Positions 7,788-16,485 of a stretch of 64,000 bases of DNA are shown piece by piece (position 1 is the stretch's first letter; every line of letters begins with the position of its first letter). The translations under genes and the position numbers were made by a program. Source of the stretch: Clostridium sp. 1001271st1 H5 (GTDB lineage Bacteria; Bacillota; Clostridia; Lachnospirales; Lachnospiraceae); contig NZ_SPHO01000003.1 in NCBI RefSeq assembly GCF_005845215.1, forward strand, positions 124,001 through 188,000, in the 5' to 3' direction. The notes below the pieces were generated by a model, which saw only the letters and a program-made list of their open reading frames with translations, was not told the origin of the DNA and ran no database searches.

Positions 7788-9417
7788 GAAGGCGGGGAGT
7801 AAATCAGGAATGCTGCGCGGCCATACCCTTGCTGTCTGGCTGGGAGGCTCCTGCGGGGTTCTTGCCCTGGGACTGTGGCATTTTACAGATGTCAGGGCCG
7901 GCGTCCTGGAGACAGGGGACCGCTTCCTCTACGGCTGGTACGCAGGGCTGATGGTTTTCGCCCTTCTGGTGCTGGCGGCAGTGGGATACCTGTTTCTGGT
8001 GCGGCGGGAGTATGGACTGGCCCGGATATTTCCGGCGGCAGCTATGGGAATCGGCCTCATGTATATGGTGGTGCTCCCTCCCCTGTCGGCTCCGGATGAG
8101 GTGAGCCATTATATCAGTTCTTACCAGCTCTCCAGCTATCTGATGGGCAGGACAGCCAGGGCAGAGGATGAGCGGGTATTTATCCGGTCCCAGGATGTCT
8201 TTATTGAGGACCTGACAGGGGTTATGGACTATGAATCCATGGCTGACAGCAAGACCGCGGCTGTGGTTTTGGGGCAGAAGCTGGATGAGGGAACATACCG
8301 GACCATGAAGGAACGGGGGCTGGGAAGCACCGGTGAGGACGGGACCGTCCTGTCATACCAGATGCCGGTGCGCACCACGCCCCTGGCCTATGTGCCCCAG
8401 GCCCTGGGGATTGCCCTGGGAAGGGTACTGGGCCTGGGCGGGCTGGGCCTGCTGTTTCTGGGACGCCTGTTCAACCTGGTGTTCTTCACCGCCATGGGGT
8501 GCCTGACCATACGCAGGATGCCCTTTGGAAAGGAAGTGGCGGCTGGTGCAGCCCTGCTTCCCATGACGCTTCATCTGGCAGCCTCCTTTTCCTACGATGT
8601 AATGATTATAGCGCTCAGCGGGTACTTTGCTGCGGTCTGCCTTGATTTGGCTTATAAGGCGGAGCGGGTACGAGTGGGGGATGTGGCTGCCCTGGCCCTG
8701 GTGATGGCAGTGATGGGACCATGTAAGATGGTATATGGCGTTATAGCGGGTTACTGTCTCCTGATTCCTGTGAGGAAGTTCGGGGGATGGGGAAAATGGA
8801 GTCTGTCCGCTGCCTCGGTGCTGGGAGCATTTGCAGCAGCCATGGCAGTGGTGAACCACAGGACTGTGTCCCTTTACACCCAGGCTGACCAGGGATATGT
8901 AGCCTGGGCAGAGGAAACAGGGTATACCTTCGGGCAGCTGCTTCACAGTCCTGTGCTGGTCCTTAAGATGTGTTACAATACCCTGGCCTGGCAGGGAGAA
9001 CAGCTCTATTCCGGCATGATTGGAGGGGCGCTGGGAAACATGGATGCAGTGCTCAACACTCCCTATGCGGTTATACTGGGGCTGACAGCCATATTGGTGA
9101 TGCTGGCGCTGCGAAAACCGGGAGAGAGCATTTTTATCCGGTGGAAGGGCCGTCTGTGGATTTGGTTTCTCTGCCTGGTGTGCCTGGGGGCGCTGATGTT
9201 CTCCATGCTGCTGGCATGGACGCCGGTGAGTTCCAATGTCATAAAGGGAGTCCAGGGCAGGTATCTGCTTCCGCTGCTCCCCATTTTCCTTATTACCCTG
9301 AAAAATGACAAGGTGGTGCGGACGGACTGGGATGACAGGGGTCTGCTGTTTGCCATGGCGGCCATGGATATCTACGTGGTGCTGCGTCTGTTCAGCCTGG
9401 TATGCCTGCGGGTGTGA
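7777..9417 (+). CDS. DUF2142 polytopic membrane protein, probable GT-C type
   Basis: A 546-residue integral membrane protein with about 12 helices. The first large external loop carries PPLSAPDEVSHYISSYQLSSY; the PDExxH motif is the hallmark of DUF2142, which is thought to be related to GT-C transferases that use lipid-phosphate sugars on the outside of the membrane. A long extracytoplasmic loop follows. Near the C-terminus GVQGRYLLPLLPI is another family motif. The start at 7777 has GGAGG upstream inside the DUF2304 gene. With the DPM1-like enzyme and flippase upstream it could form a glycan-decorating system; no direct evidence of activity exists. Confidence 0.75.
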   Translation: MAGKKAGSKSGMLRGHTLAVWLGGSCGVLALGLWHFTDVRAGVLETGDRFLYGWYAGLMVFALLVLAAVGYLFLVRREYGLARIFPAAAMGIGLMYMVVLPPLSAPDEVSHYISSYQLSSYLMGRTARAEDERVFIRSQDVFIEDLTGVMDYESMADSKTAAVVLGQKLDEGTYRTMKERGLGSTGEDGTVLSYQMPVRTTPLAYVPQALGIALGRVLGLGGLGLLFLGRLFNLVFFTAMGCLTIRRMPFGKEVAAGAALLPMTLHLAASFSYDVMIIALSGYFAAVCLDLAYKAERVRVGDVAALALVMAVMGPCKMVYGVIAGYCLLIPVRKFGGWGKWSLSAASVLGAFAAAMAVVNHRTVSLYTQADQGYVAWAEETGYTFGQLLHSPVLVLKMCYNTLAWQGEQLYSGMIGGALGNMDAVLNTPYAVILGLTAILVMLALRKPGESIFIRWKGRLWIWFLCLVCLGALMFSMLLAWTPVSSNVIKGVQGRYLLPLLPIFLITLKNDKVVRTDWDDRGLLFAMAAMDIYVVLRLFSLVCLRV

Positions 9418-9521
9418 AGAGGCTGTCAGGAGTACCGTCATGGCCCGTATTTCCTGCGGTCCATACAGCGGCTATGCGGGATTGGGCATTGGACTTTGGC
9501 AGTCCGCAGGTGCATAAGGAC

Positions 9522-9603
9522 TTGCCAGTCAGTGGATAAAGTGATAGAATTGCCAGATGGATGTGGATAACGCCTGATAAATGCCAATGAACCGGTCAGG
9601 CGT
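9522..9603 (+). promoter_or_regulatory. Promoter and leader hairpin of the rfbC-wzm operon
   Basis: TTGCCA at 9522-9527 and TAGAAT at 9545-9550 are separated by 17 bases, a good vegetative promoter. The leader then contains ACGCCTGA (9570-9577) and its exact complement TCAGGCGT (9596-9603), an 8-base-pair hairpin followed by GTTTGATAATAAAAAAG. The hairpin could be an attenuator or simply protect the transcript. The rest of 9418-9634 shows nothing else. Confidence 0.55.
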
Positions 9604-9634
9604 GTTTGATAATAAAAAAGGAGCGAATGGAGTT

Positions 9635-10189
9635 ATGGGAAAGATTATGGTAACCCCCTGCGACATCAAGGGGCTGTATGTGATTGAACCAACGGTTTTT
9701 AAGGATGAGAGAGGATATTTTGTGGAGACCTACAACCAGAATGATTTCAGGGAAGCAGGTCTTGACATGGTGTTTGTACAGGACAACCAGTCTATGTCCG
9801 TTAAGGGCGTTCTGAGAGGGCTGCATTTCCAGAAGCAGTATCCCCAGGGCAAGCTGGTAAGAGTGGTGCGGGGCACTGTCTACGATGTGGCAGTGGATTT
9901 GCGTTCTGATTCCGAAACCTACGGAAAATGGTTCGGCGTCATCCTTTCCGCTGAGAATAAGAAACAGTTTTATATACCGGAAGGCTTTGCCCACGGATTC
10001 CTGGTACTGTCCGATGAAGCGGAATTTGCCTACAAATGTACGGACTTCTATCATCCGGGTGATGAGGGCGGCCTGCTGTGGAGCGACCCTGAGATTGGGG
10101 TGGACTGGCCCATCCAACCGGATATGCAGCTGATTATATCGGATAAGGACAGAAAGTGGAGCGGTCTTAAGGATACCTTCAAGTTCTGA
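9635..10189 (+). CDS. rfbC: dTDP-4-dehydrorhamnose 3,5-epimerase
   Basis: A 184-residue cupin-fold epimerase, the usual RfbC/RmlC length. It inverts C3 and C5 of dTDP-4-keto-6-deoxyglucose on the way to dTDP-L-rhamnose. VFKDERGYFVETYNQNDF opens the domain, VLRGLHFQ contains the catalytic histidine and YKCTDFYHPGDEGGLLW the substrate-binding strand. ATG 9635 follows AAAAAGGAG; the frame is open to 9581 but without a ribosome site. rfbA, rfbB and rfbD are not in this window, so the rest of the dTDP-rhamnose pathway must lie elsewhere. It is 19 bases from wzm and shares its promoter, linking rhamnose supply to export. Confidence 0.92.
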   Translation: MGKIMVTPCDIKGLYVIEPTVFKDERGYFVETYNQNDFREAGLDMVFVQDNQSMSVKGVLRGLHFQKQYPQGKLVRVVRGTVYDVAVDLRSDSETYGKWFGVILSAENKKQFYIPEGFAHGFLVLSDEAEFAYKCTDFYHPGDEGGLLWSDPEIGVDWPIQPDMQLIISDKDRKWSGLKDTFKF

Positions 10190-10208
10190 TGAAAAGGAAT
10201 TTACTTAT

Positions 10209-11021
10209 ATGAATTATGTGCTTTCTCTGATGAAAGAGATTATAGGAAAACGGAAGCTTATATGGGATTTGGGCAAGGCTGATTTCAGGAAACGTTTTGT
10301 GGGCTCTTACTTTGGGGTGGTGTGGATGTTCATACAGCCCATTGTGACGGTCAGCATCTACGCAGTTGTATTCGGAATGGGATTTAAATCCCCGCCTCCC
10401 ATTGAGGGGTTCACATACGTGGAGTGGCTGGTGCCCGGCATTGTGCCCTGGTTCTTTTTCAGCGAATCCGTCAACAGCATAACCAACTGTCTCCAGGAGT
10501 ACAACTATCTGGTGAAAAAGGTGGTGTTCAAGGTGGAAATACTGCCAATCATCAAGCTCATATCCTGTCTGCTGGTCCACGCCTTTTTCGTGGTCATCAT
10601 GTTTGGTATGTATCTGATAATAGGCAGGAGGCCTTCCCTCATATGGTTTCAGCTGGTTTATTATTCCCTGGCGGCCTCCCTGCTGGCTCTGGGATTTGGG
10701 TTCTTTACCAGCGCGGTCAATGTGTTTTTTAAGGATATGGCGCAGATTGTGAGCATCTGTCTCCAGTTCGGTATCTGGATGACTCCCATCATGTACCATG
10801 AATCCATGTTTACCGGAGCGGGAAAATGGGTGGAGGTGCTGTTTAAGCTGAATCCTTTTTATTACGTGGTGGCCGGGTACAGGGATACCATGCTTACAGG
10901 AAACTGGTTCTGGGAACGGCCCACCCTGACCCTTTATTACTGGGGATTTACCGCGGCAGTGCTTTTGCTGGGCCTTAAGATGTTCAAGCGTCTCCGGCCT
11001 CATTTTTCCGATGTCCTGTAG
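10209..11021 (+). CDS. wzm: ABC-2 type polysaccharide export permease (Wzm/TagG-like)
   Basis: A 270-residue membrane protein with six helices. The N-terminal LIWDLGKADFRKRFVGSYFGVVWMFIQP is the amphipathic gate helix and first membrane segment typical of Wzm/TagG/RfbA permeases, which pair with a Wzt ATPase to export a complete lipid-linked polymer. Later FGIWMTPIMYHESM and KLNPFYYVVAGYRD are conserved family stretches. The probable ATPase partner begins at 20162, nine kilobases away, separated by genes with no glycan role. That is unusual because the two subunits are nearly always adjacent. No second wzm-like gene is seen near the ATPase. Confidence 0.88.
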   Translation: MNYVLSLMKEIIGKRKLIWDLGKADFRKRFVGSYFGVVWMFIQPIVTVSIYAVVFGMGFKSPPPIEGFTYVEWLVPGIVPWFFFSESVNSITNCLQEYNYLVKKVVFKVEILPIIKLISCLLVHAFFVVIMFGMYLIIGRRPSLIWFQLVYYSLAASLLALGFGFFTSAVNVFFKDMAQIVSICLQFGIWMTPIMYHESMFTGAGKWVEVLFKLNPFYYVVAGYRDTMLTGNWFWERPTLTLYYWGFTAAVLLLGLKMFKRLRPHFSDVL

Positions 11022-11060
11022 GAACGGCAGTTTGTGCTCCGGGATGGTGAGGAGCGTTTT

Positions 11061-11660
11061 ATGATACAGAAAGTGGAGATTAGCTGGCGCCATGGGGACC
11101 AGGAGGGAATCATTCCCGTGGAGGTGGTCTACTCCAAACGGCGCACCATTGGATTGGAAATCAAGGCGGACGGCCATGTGTACGCCAGGGTGCCTGCGCG
11201 TATTCCCAACCAGTATGTGACGGACTTCATAAAGGAGCGCCAGGACTGGATTGTGCAGAAATGGTTTATGATTATGGAGAGGCGCAGGCAGGAGGAAACC
11301 AGACCGGTCCGGGACTATGAGAAGGACCCTGAGCTGGAAAAGCTTTACCGCAGGAAGGCGGGGAAGCTGCTGGAGAACCGTTGCGCCTATTTTGCAGAGC
11401 GCATGGGAGTGGATTACAGCCGTATAGCTGTGCGGGCAGCCAAGACCCGCTGGGGCAGCTGCAGCGCCCAGGGAAATCTGAGTTTTCACTGGAAGCTGGT
11501 GCTCATGCCTCCGGAGATACTGGATTATGTGGTGGTGCACGAGCTGGCCCACCGAAAAGAGACGAACCATTCACAGCGGTTCTGGGCTGAGGTGGAACGA
11601 ATCCTGCCGGATTATAAGGCCCGGAGAAAGTGGCTGAAGGAATTTGGAAGCCAGGTTTAG
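11061..11660 (+). CDS. YgjP-like (DUF45) zinc metallopeptidase
   Basis: A 199-residue protein of the YgjP/DUF45 family. VVHELAHRKETNHSQRFW at about residues 155-172 gives HExxH plus a third histidine ligand. AAKTRWGSCSAQGNLSFHW just before it is the other family signature. These are small cytoplasmic predicted metallopeptidases of unclear substrate. ATG 11061 has AGGAG six bases upstream; a GTG at 11034 has none. It follows wzm by 39 bases on the same strand and is probably co-transcribed, but it has no evident glycan function. Confidence 0.82.
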   Translation: MIQKVEISWRHGDQEGIIPVEVVYSKRRTIGLEIKADGHVYARVPARIPNQYVTDFIKERQDWIVQKWFMIMERRRQEETRPVRDYEKDPELEKLYRRKAGKLLENRCAYFAERMGVDYSRIAVRAAKTRWGSCSAQGNLSFHWKLVLMPPEILDYVVVHELAHRKETNHSQRFWAEVERILPDYKARRKWLKEFGSQV

Positions 11661-11699
11661 AGGCTTAAATAACAATTATAACAATTCCGGTTTATGCAG

Positions 11700-12149
11700 T
11701 CAGTCCCGGACGCGTTCCCGTTTCAGATAGACCATGTCCACCAGCTGGATGCCGGCCTCAATGATGGGATGGTCGTAGTTGTCGGTAAAGAAGCGTTCCA
11801 CCCGGTGGGAATCTTTAAAACCGCAGGCATGATAAAAGTCCAGGGAGAGAGGGCTGTCCCCGGTTCCCACATAGAGGGTCTGCAAATCCGGATAATGGTT
11901 AAAAAGATATTCAATCAGGCGGCGGCCGTATCCCTGTCTCTGGAACAGGGGGGCTGTCGCTATATTTTTAAGCTCATATGTGCCCGGACCTTCGTTTGTC
12001 ACCACACATTCTGCCCGGACAGAACCGTCTGACAGCACAAACATATCGCCCCGCTCCAGGTAGCGGTCAACCATATCCTCCTGTTCATCTGCCAGCAGGA
12101 GCAGGTCCAGGTATTTCTTTTTGTTTTCTTTTACTTGAATAATTTCCAT
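11700..12149 (-). CDS. GNAT family N-acetyltransferase
   Basis: A 149-residue GNAT protein. ELKNIATAPLFQRQGYGRRLIEYLF is motif A with the Q/RxxGxG/A acetyl-CoA pyrophosphate loop; LDFYHACGF is the motif B end. The strand order and length match the small single-domain group. The substrate is not evident. It is convergent with the YgjP-like gene and divergent from the cupin gene. AGGGGA upstream of ATG 12149 is a moderate ribosome site. Confidence 0.82.
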   Translation of the reverse strand: MEIIQVKENKKKYLDLLLLADEQEDMVDRYLERGDMFVLSDGSVRAECVVTNEGPGTYELKNIATAPLFQRQGYGRRLIEYLFNHYPDLQTLYVGTGDSPLSLDFYHACGFKDSHRVERFFTDNYDHPIIEAGIQLVDMVYLKRERVRD

Positions 12150-12336
12150 GGCGGATTCCCCTGTTCTGATTGTTTTTTGTGTGTTAAGGCATGTTTATTA
12201 TAGCATGATTGGGAGGATGAGTACAGGGCGATTGTCCGGGGACAGGCGGAAAGCAGGGAAAGGATTGACGCGTGTGCCCGAAGGCGGTAAACTGGAGATA
12301 ACCGTTGAGACGGAGGGAAAAGGAGGATGCCAGCCT

Positions 12337-12723
12337 ATGGGGCCAATCAGTTTTTCAGGCATGGAAGATGCCATAACCGTAGATAAGCCAAATGGAACCC
12401 ATGTGAGTTACCATATTTTTGAGGAATCCGAGATTCACCTGAACCGAATCACACCGGCAAGCACACAGGAATGGCATTATCATACCCTGATTGATGAGTG
12501 CCTTCTCATAACTAGGGGAGTGCTGACCTGCCGGTGGCTGGAGGATGGGGAGGAGAGGACAAGAAGGGTCCATGAGCAGGAGATAGTACGGGTGGGGAAC
12601 TCAGTCCACACCTTTGCCAACGAGACCGATGAGGATGTGGAATTTGTGGTGTTCCGGTTTGTCCCTGAGGGCAGGGACAAAAGGGAAATGATAAAGAGTG
12701 ACAAGGCGGTTGTGAGCAGGTAG
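12337..12723 (+). CDS. Cupin domain protein
   Basis: A 128-residue single-domain cupin. WHYHTLIDECLLITRGVL supplies the HxH...E part of cupin motif 1 and VGNSVHTFANETDEDVEFV the second histidine of motif 2, so a metal site is likely. The frame stays open upstream to 12148, but ATG 12337 has AAGGAGG ten bases ahead and starts just before the recognisable domain. Bases 12150-12336 show no clear promoter or repeat. The substrate is unknown. It could be a small isomerase, dioxygenase or binding protein. Confidence 0.72.
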   Translation: MGPISFSGMEDAITVDKPNGTHVSYHIFEESEIHLNRITPASTQEWHYHTLIDECLLITRGVLTCRWLEDGEERTRRVHEQEIVRVGNSVHTFANETDEDVEFVVFRFVPEGRDKREMIKSDKAVVSR

Positions 12724-12772
12724 GCTATGGGAATTTGAGCCTCTATCCTCTTGAGACGCCGGAATATGTATG

Positions 12773-14107
12773 TTAGGAGGAAGATATGGACGCAGTCCTC
12801 TCGGTACGCGTCCGGTCATGGTAAAGGGCGGACAGCAGGTTCCATACAGGAACCAGATACAGGTAACAAGCAAAAAACATACATTCCATGGGAGCGCCGA
12901 TGGCGGCCACAGGCACAGTGCCGGCAATGCCCCAGGGAATCAGGGCTGCAATGAGAATGGCTGTGTCCTCCAGAGCGAGGGCCAGCTTTTCTTTTTGGGG
13001 ATAAAGTCCGCCGCACATCTGACAGGTAAGTATGGCGGCCAGGCTTTGGTTGCAGCTGACCGCACAGGAGAGAACCGAGGTCAGAAGAACCGTGCCGAAG
13101 GGAGTGAAACGCCGGGCAGACCGTAAAAGCGCATGCTTTATACCGGACAGCAGGCAGGTATGTGAAAAGATTCCGGAGTAGGAGGCTGATATGAGCACGA
13201 TGACGCCCACCTTTACCATGGAGCGTATGCCGCCGCCGTTTAACAGCTGGGCCAGACGTGTCCCGGCCTCTGCTTCATATCCGTTTAAGAGGCAGCGGAG
13301 CAGGACCAGCGGGGAGGTTCCCTGGATAATCAGGGATACTGCGGCGCCGGCTGTTATGCTGGCTGCCATGGCATATTTTACGTCCACATGGAGCAGAGCC
13401 AGAACCAGAATCAGGACAGCCGGAAGCATGGAAGACCAGTGGAGGGAAAAATTCGCCCTGAACAAGTCCGTGAGCCCCTTATCCACCGGAGCACCGGAAC
13501 CCGAGGCCAGAACCACGTACAGGAGACAGGTCAGGGCTAAGGGAACAGCACTGCTGCGGCACATCAGCTTCATGTTCAGATAAATGTCTGTCCTGGTCAG
13601 GCTGCATATCAGCTGGGCGCTGGATGACATGGGGGAACAGCGGTCCCCGAAAAAGCTGCCGGAGAGAATGGCGCCCCCTGTAAGAAGGGGACTGAGGCCG
13701 GCTGCATTAGAAATGAGCATACAGATGACTCCCATGGTACTGGCCGTGCCAAAGGAGGTACCTGTGAGGAAGGACATGGCAGAACACAGGAGAAAGGTGC
13801 AGAGCACGAAATATTTAGGGTTTATCAGACCGACCGCATGGTAGAGAATATAGGGTATGGTGCCGCAGATTCGCCAGACAGCGGTCAGGCCCCCTATAAA
13901 AGCAAAAATAATAAGGATATTCTGCACCTGGGAAATGCCTTCCCACAACATGGCGCAGGTTTCCCTTACCAAATATCCCTTCCACAGACAGTAGACAGAA
14001 AAACAGAACAGGCCGAACAACAGGGCATACAGAATCTGTATGCCCGTAAAAATGCAGAGTCCAAGACCTGCCAGAAATAATCCAAGTGTAATACATTCCG
14101 CCAACAT
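12773..14107 (-). CDS. NhaC-family Na+/H+ antiporter
   Basis: A 444-residue transporter with about 11 to 12 membrane helices. SAMSFLTGTSFGTASTMGVICM and the later GGAILSGSFFGDRCSPMSSS match the conserved NhaC/MleN core, with the FGDRCSP loop being characteristic. Members exchange Na+ or organic ions for protons. ATG 14107 has GGGAGG five bases upstream; the frame extends to 14173 without a ribosome site. It follows the chromate transporter pair on the same strand with about 70 bases between. Ion specificity cannot be read from sequence. Confidence 0.85.
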   Translation of the reverse strand: MLAECITLGLFLAGLGLCIFTGIQILYALLFGLFCFSVYCLWKGYLVRETCAMLWEGISQVQNILIIFAFIGGLTAVWRICGTIPYILYHAVGLINPKYFVLCTFLLCSAMSFLTGTSFGTASTMGVICMLISNAAGLSPLLTGGAILSGSFFGDRCSPMSSSAQLICSLTRTDIYLNMKLMCRSSAVPLALTCLLYVVLASGSGAPVDKGLTDLFRANFSLHWSSMLPAVLILVLALLHVDVKYAMAASITAGAAVSLIIQGTSPLVLLRCLLNGYEAEAGTRLAQLLNGGGIRSMVKVGVIVLISASYSGIFSHTCLLSGIKHALLRSARRFTPFGTVLLTSVLSCAVSCNQSLAAILTCQMCGGLYPQKEKLALALEDTAILIAALIPWGIAGTVPVAAIGAPMECMFFACYLYLVPVWNLLSALYHDRTRTERTASISSS

Positions 14108-14179
14108 GGAATCCTCCCGGAATTTTGTCTGATTTACTGACTCGATTCTATATCGGAATCCCCTTAAAGTCAATGGGGA

Positions 14180-14758
14180 CTAATATTGCATTGCCCGCAT
14201 TGCCAGCTGACAGGCTGTTTCAGCCAGTCCTGACAGCACCATCACCAGGATGGGATTCATTTTAAAACGTATGAGCAGTATCATGGCTCCCAGGAAGATA
14301 CAGACGGAACGCAGGTTCAGGGCGCCTAGTTCAGGGGAAAATCCGTTCAGTCCCCAGAAGGCAGTGACCAGTATGCTGACGCCGGCTGCCCCAATCATGG
14401 CTACTACGGCAGGGCGCAGGGATTTGAGGACGCCCTGAATCAGGCTTAAATCCCTGTATTTGAGGTAAATTTTTGCAAGAAGCGTGACCAGGATACAGGA
14501 TGGAAGGACACAGCCGACAGTGGCTGCCAGGGCTCCGGGCGTTCCGGCGATGCGGGTGCCCACGAAGGTGGCTGCATTGATGGCAATGGGACCGGGAGTC
14601 ATCTGGGAAATAGTGACCAGGTCTGTAAATTCAGCCAGGTTCAGCCAGCCATGGAGAGTTACCACCTGATTCTGAATCAGAGGCATGGCAGCATATCCGC
14701 CTCCGAAGCTGAATGCTCCAATCTGGAGAAAGCTTAAAAACAATTGAAGGTAAATCAT
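14180..14758 (-). CDS. Chromate transporter family, short half-size subunit (second)
   Basis: A 192-residue single-domain CHR family protein. FLQIGAFSFGGGYAAMPLIQ is the family's N-terminal signature and TISQMTPGPIAINAATFVG the second. Full-length ChrA has two such halves; here each half is a separate gene. The start overlaps the stop of the upstream half by four bases, so the subunits are probably made in equal amounts and form a heterodimer with opposed topology. The natural substrate in anaerobes is uncertain and may be sulfate or another oxyanion rather than chromate. Confidence 0.88.
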   Translation of the reverse strand: MIYLQLFLSFLQIGAFSFGGGYAAMPLIQNQVVTLHGWLNLAEFTDLVTISQMTPGPIAINAATFVGTRIAGTPGALAATVGCVLPSCILVTLLAKIYLKYRDLSLIQGVLKSLRPAVVAMIGAAGVSILVTAFWGLNGFSPELGALNLRSVCIFLGAMILLIRFKMNPILVMVLSGLAETACQLAMRAMQY

Positions 14759-15393
14759 TGGGCACCTCCTTCTGTTCCTTTTTTCCCGCGCTCAGAAGAA
14801 AGAGTCCGAACCACGCCTATGGCGGCGCACAAAAGGATAATCAGGACAACATTGACATTATACACATAATTGGCCATAAAGGCCGCAGCCATAATCAGGA
14901 CGGATATCCACTGCCTGTCTTTTACAATGCCGCTGCCCATCTCCCAGACCACCTGGGCAATGACAGCGCCCACTCCGGCCTGCATTCCGTTTAACATCCA
15001 TCCCACAAAAAGATTGGAACGGAAAGCCGCGTAGCAGAAGGAAATCAGGGTAAGTATGGTAAAGGGAGGGATGACGGTGGCAATGACCGTGGTCAGTACG
15101 CCTGTCATTCCGGCCAGCTTATAGCCCACCACAATGGCGCCGTTGACTGCAATGGCGCCGGGGGAGGACTGGGCAATGGCCACCAGGTCCAGCATCTCCT
15201 GTTCATCAATCCAATGGTATTCATCCACAAATTTTTTCTTCATTAACGTGACAATGACGTAACCGCCTCCAAAGGTAAAGGCGCTCAGGTACAAGGTTGA
15301 AAGAAATAGTTTGACCAGAAGGGAACTGCGGCTGCCCCCGTGTCCCGGTACCCCGGATGAGGCATGGTTTCCTGATTTTATGTTAACTACCAT
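14755..15393 (-). CDS. Chromate transporter family, short half-size subunit (first)
   Basis: A 212-residue CHR domain. LYLSAFTFGGGYVIVTLMKK and AIAQSSPGAIAVNGAIVVG are the paired family motifs. The first 30 residues are hydrophilic and extra compared with the partner. AGGAGG lies nine bases before ATG 15393. It is the first gene of a - strand operon with its partner and possibly the NhaC-type antiporter, and is divergent from a LysR regulator, the usual arrangement for LysR control. Confidence 0.88.
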   Translation of the reverse strand: MVVNIKSGNHASSGVPGHGGSRSSLLVKLFLSTLYLSAFTFGGGYVIVTLMKKKFVDEYHWIDEQEMLDLVAIAQSSPGAIAVNGAIVVGYKLAGMTGVLTTVIATVIPPFTILTLISFCYAAFRSNLFVGWMLNGMQAGVGAVIAQVVWEMGSGIVKDRQWISVLIMAAAFMANYVYNVNVVLIILLCAAIGVVRTLSSERGKKGTEGGAQ

Positions 15394-15413
15394 GACGGTA
15401 TCCTCCTAACGAT

Positions 15414-15480
15414 ACAAATGTATTTGTTTTTTCCTCTATATACTATACAGCTTGAAAATACATATGTAAAATACTATAAT
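15414..15480. promoter_or_regulatory. Overlapping divergent promoters and palindromes, chromate transporter / LysR
   Basis: On the - strand TTTACA (15470-15465), 17 bases and TATAGT (15447-15442) serve the transporter pair. On the + strand TTGAAA (15452-15457), 17 bases and TATAAT (15475-15480) serve the LysR gene. The palindrome TACATATGTA at 15459-15468 overlaps the transporter -35 and the spacer of the other promoter. A second inverted repeat, ACAAAT-GT-ATTTGT at 15414-15427, lies downstream of the transporter -10. Both are reasonable LysR binding candidates. Confidence 0.6.
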
Positions 15481-15578
15481 TAAATAATAAGTATTATAAA
15501 TTTATTATAGATGAACCATATGGCTAATTTTAAGGCTGCATCCGCTGCCGGCCGTATGGGGTTCAGGAAAAGAGGACC

Positions 15579-16460
15579 ATGACACTTCGCCATCTGAAAA
15601 TATTTGTCACCGTATGTGAGACAGGCAGTATGACGGCTGCGGCATCCCAGCTTTTCATTGCCCAGCCGTCCATCAGCCTGGCCATCTCGGAGATGGAGGA
15701 ATACTACGGGGTAAAGCTGTTTGACCGTATTTCCCGCAAGCTGTACCTGACGGATAATGGCCGCAGGGCCCTGCAGTATGCCAGGCATATCATAGACCTT
15801 TTGGATGAGATGGAGCAGGGAGTACGGGACGGGGACGCCATAGGACGGCTTAAGGTGGGAACCAGCATCACCATAGGGACCTATCTGCTGTCCGGATACA
15901 TCAAGAGACTGAAACAGCAGTATCCTGCCCTGGAGGTAGAGGCATTTATTGCCAATTCAGGAACCATTGAACAGCAGATTCTGGACAATGAGATTGATGT
16001 GGGAATTATAGAAGGGGCGGCTCACAGCCCCTTTATACTGAGCGAAAGCTTTGAGGGGGACCGGCTGGCCTTTATATGTCCGGCCGGCCATGAATTTGCG
16101 GGAAAGACCCTGGAGGAGCTGGCAGAGGTAAGAAACCAGGATTTCATTTTACGGGAAAAGGGGAGTGCTGGAAGGGAGATATTTGACGGTATTCTGGCAG
16201 CGCAGGAATTGAATGTCCGGCCCATATGGCAGAGCGCCAGCAACCAGGTAATCCTCCAGGGGGTGAAGGCAGGGCTGGGCATCTCCATCCTGCCTTATTT
16301 CCTGGTGCGCCAGGCCATACAGGACGGGGAGCTGGCTGAGTTTAGGATACAGGGACTTGCCCTGAACCGGAAGTTTTCGGTGATTTACCACAAGAATAAA
16401 TTCCTGCCCCAAAGCGCCAGGACACTGATGGAGCTGTGCAAGGAGGGGGATATGGAATAG
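15579..16460 (+). CDS. LysR family transcriptional regulator
   Basis: A 293-residue LysR protein. Residues 1-60 are the winged helix-turn-helix (LRHLKIFVTVCETGSMTAAA, SLAISEMEEYYGVKLFDR); residues about 90-290 are the two-lobed effector domain, with LKVGTSITIGTYLL as its first strand. It is divergent from the chromate transporter pair across 185 bases that contain facing promoters and palindromes, so it most likely controls that pair and itself. The effector is unknown, perhaps an oxyanion or a sulfur metabolite. Confidence 0.88.
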   Translation: MTLRHLKIFVTVCETGSMTAAASQLFIAQPSISLAISEMEEYYGVKLFDRISRKLYLTDNGRRALQYARHIIDLLDEMEQGVRDGDAIGRLKVGTSITIGTYLLSGYIKRLKQQYPALEVEAFIANSGTIEQQILDNEIDVGIIEGAAHSPFILSESFEGDRLAFICPAGHEFAGKTLEELAEVRNQDFILREKGSAGREIFDGILAAQELNVRPIWQSASNQVILQGVKAGLGISILPYFLVRQAIQDGELAEFRIQGLALNRKFSVIYHKNKFLPQSARTLMELCKEGDME

Positions 16461-16485
16461 ACGGTGCATAAGGGCTGCAGGTATT

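Noticed and set aside
8353..9441. Long - strand reading frame opposite the DUF2142 gene
   Set aside because: Its product is Gln/His/Pro-rich with no signal, motif or ribosome site, typical of an antisense shadow of a hydrophobic protein gene.
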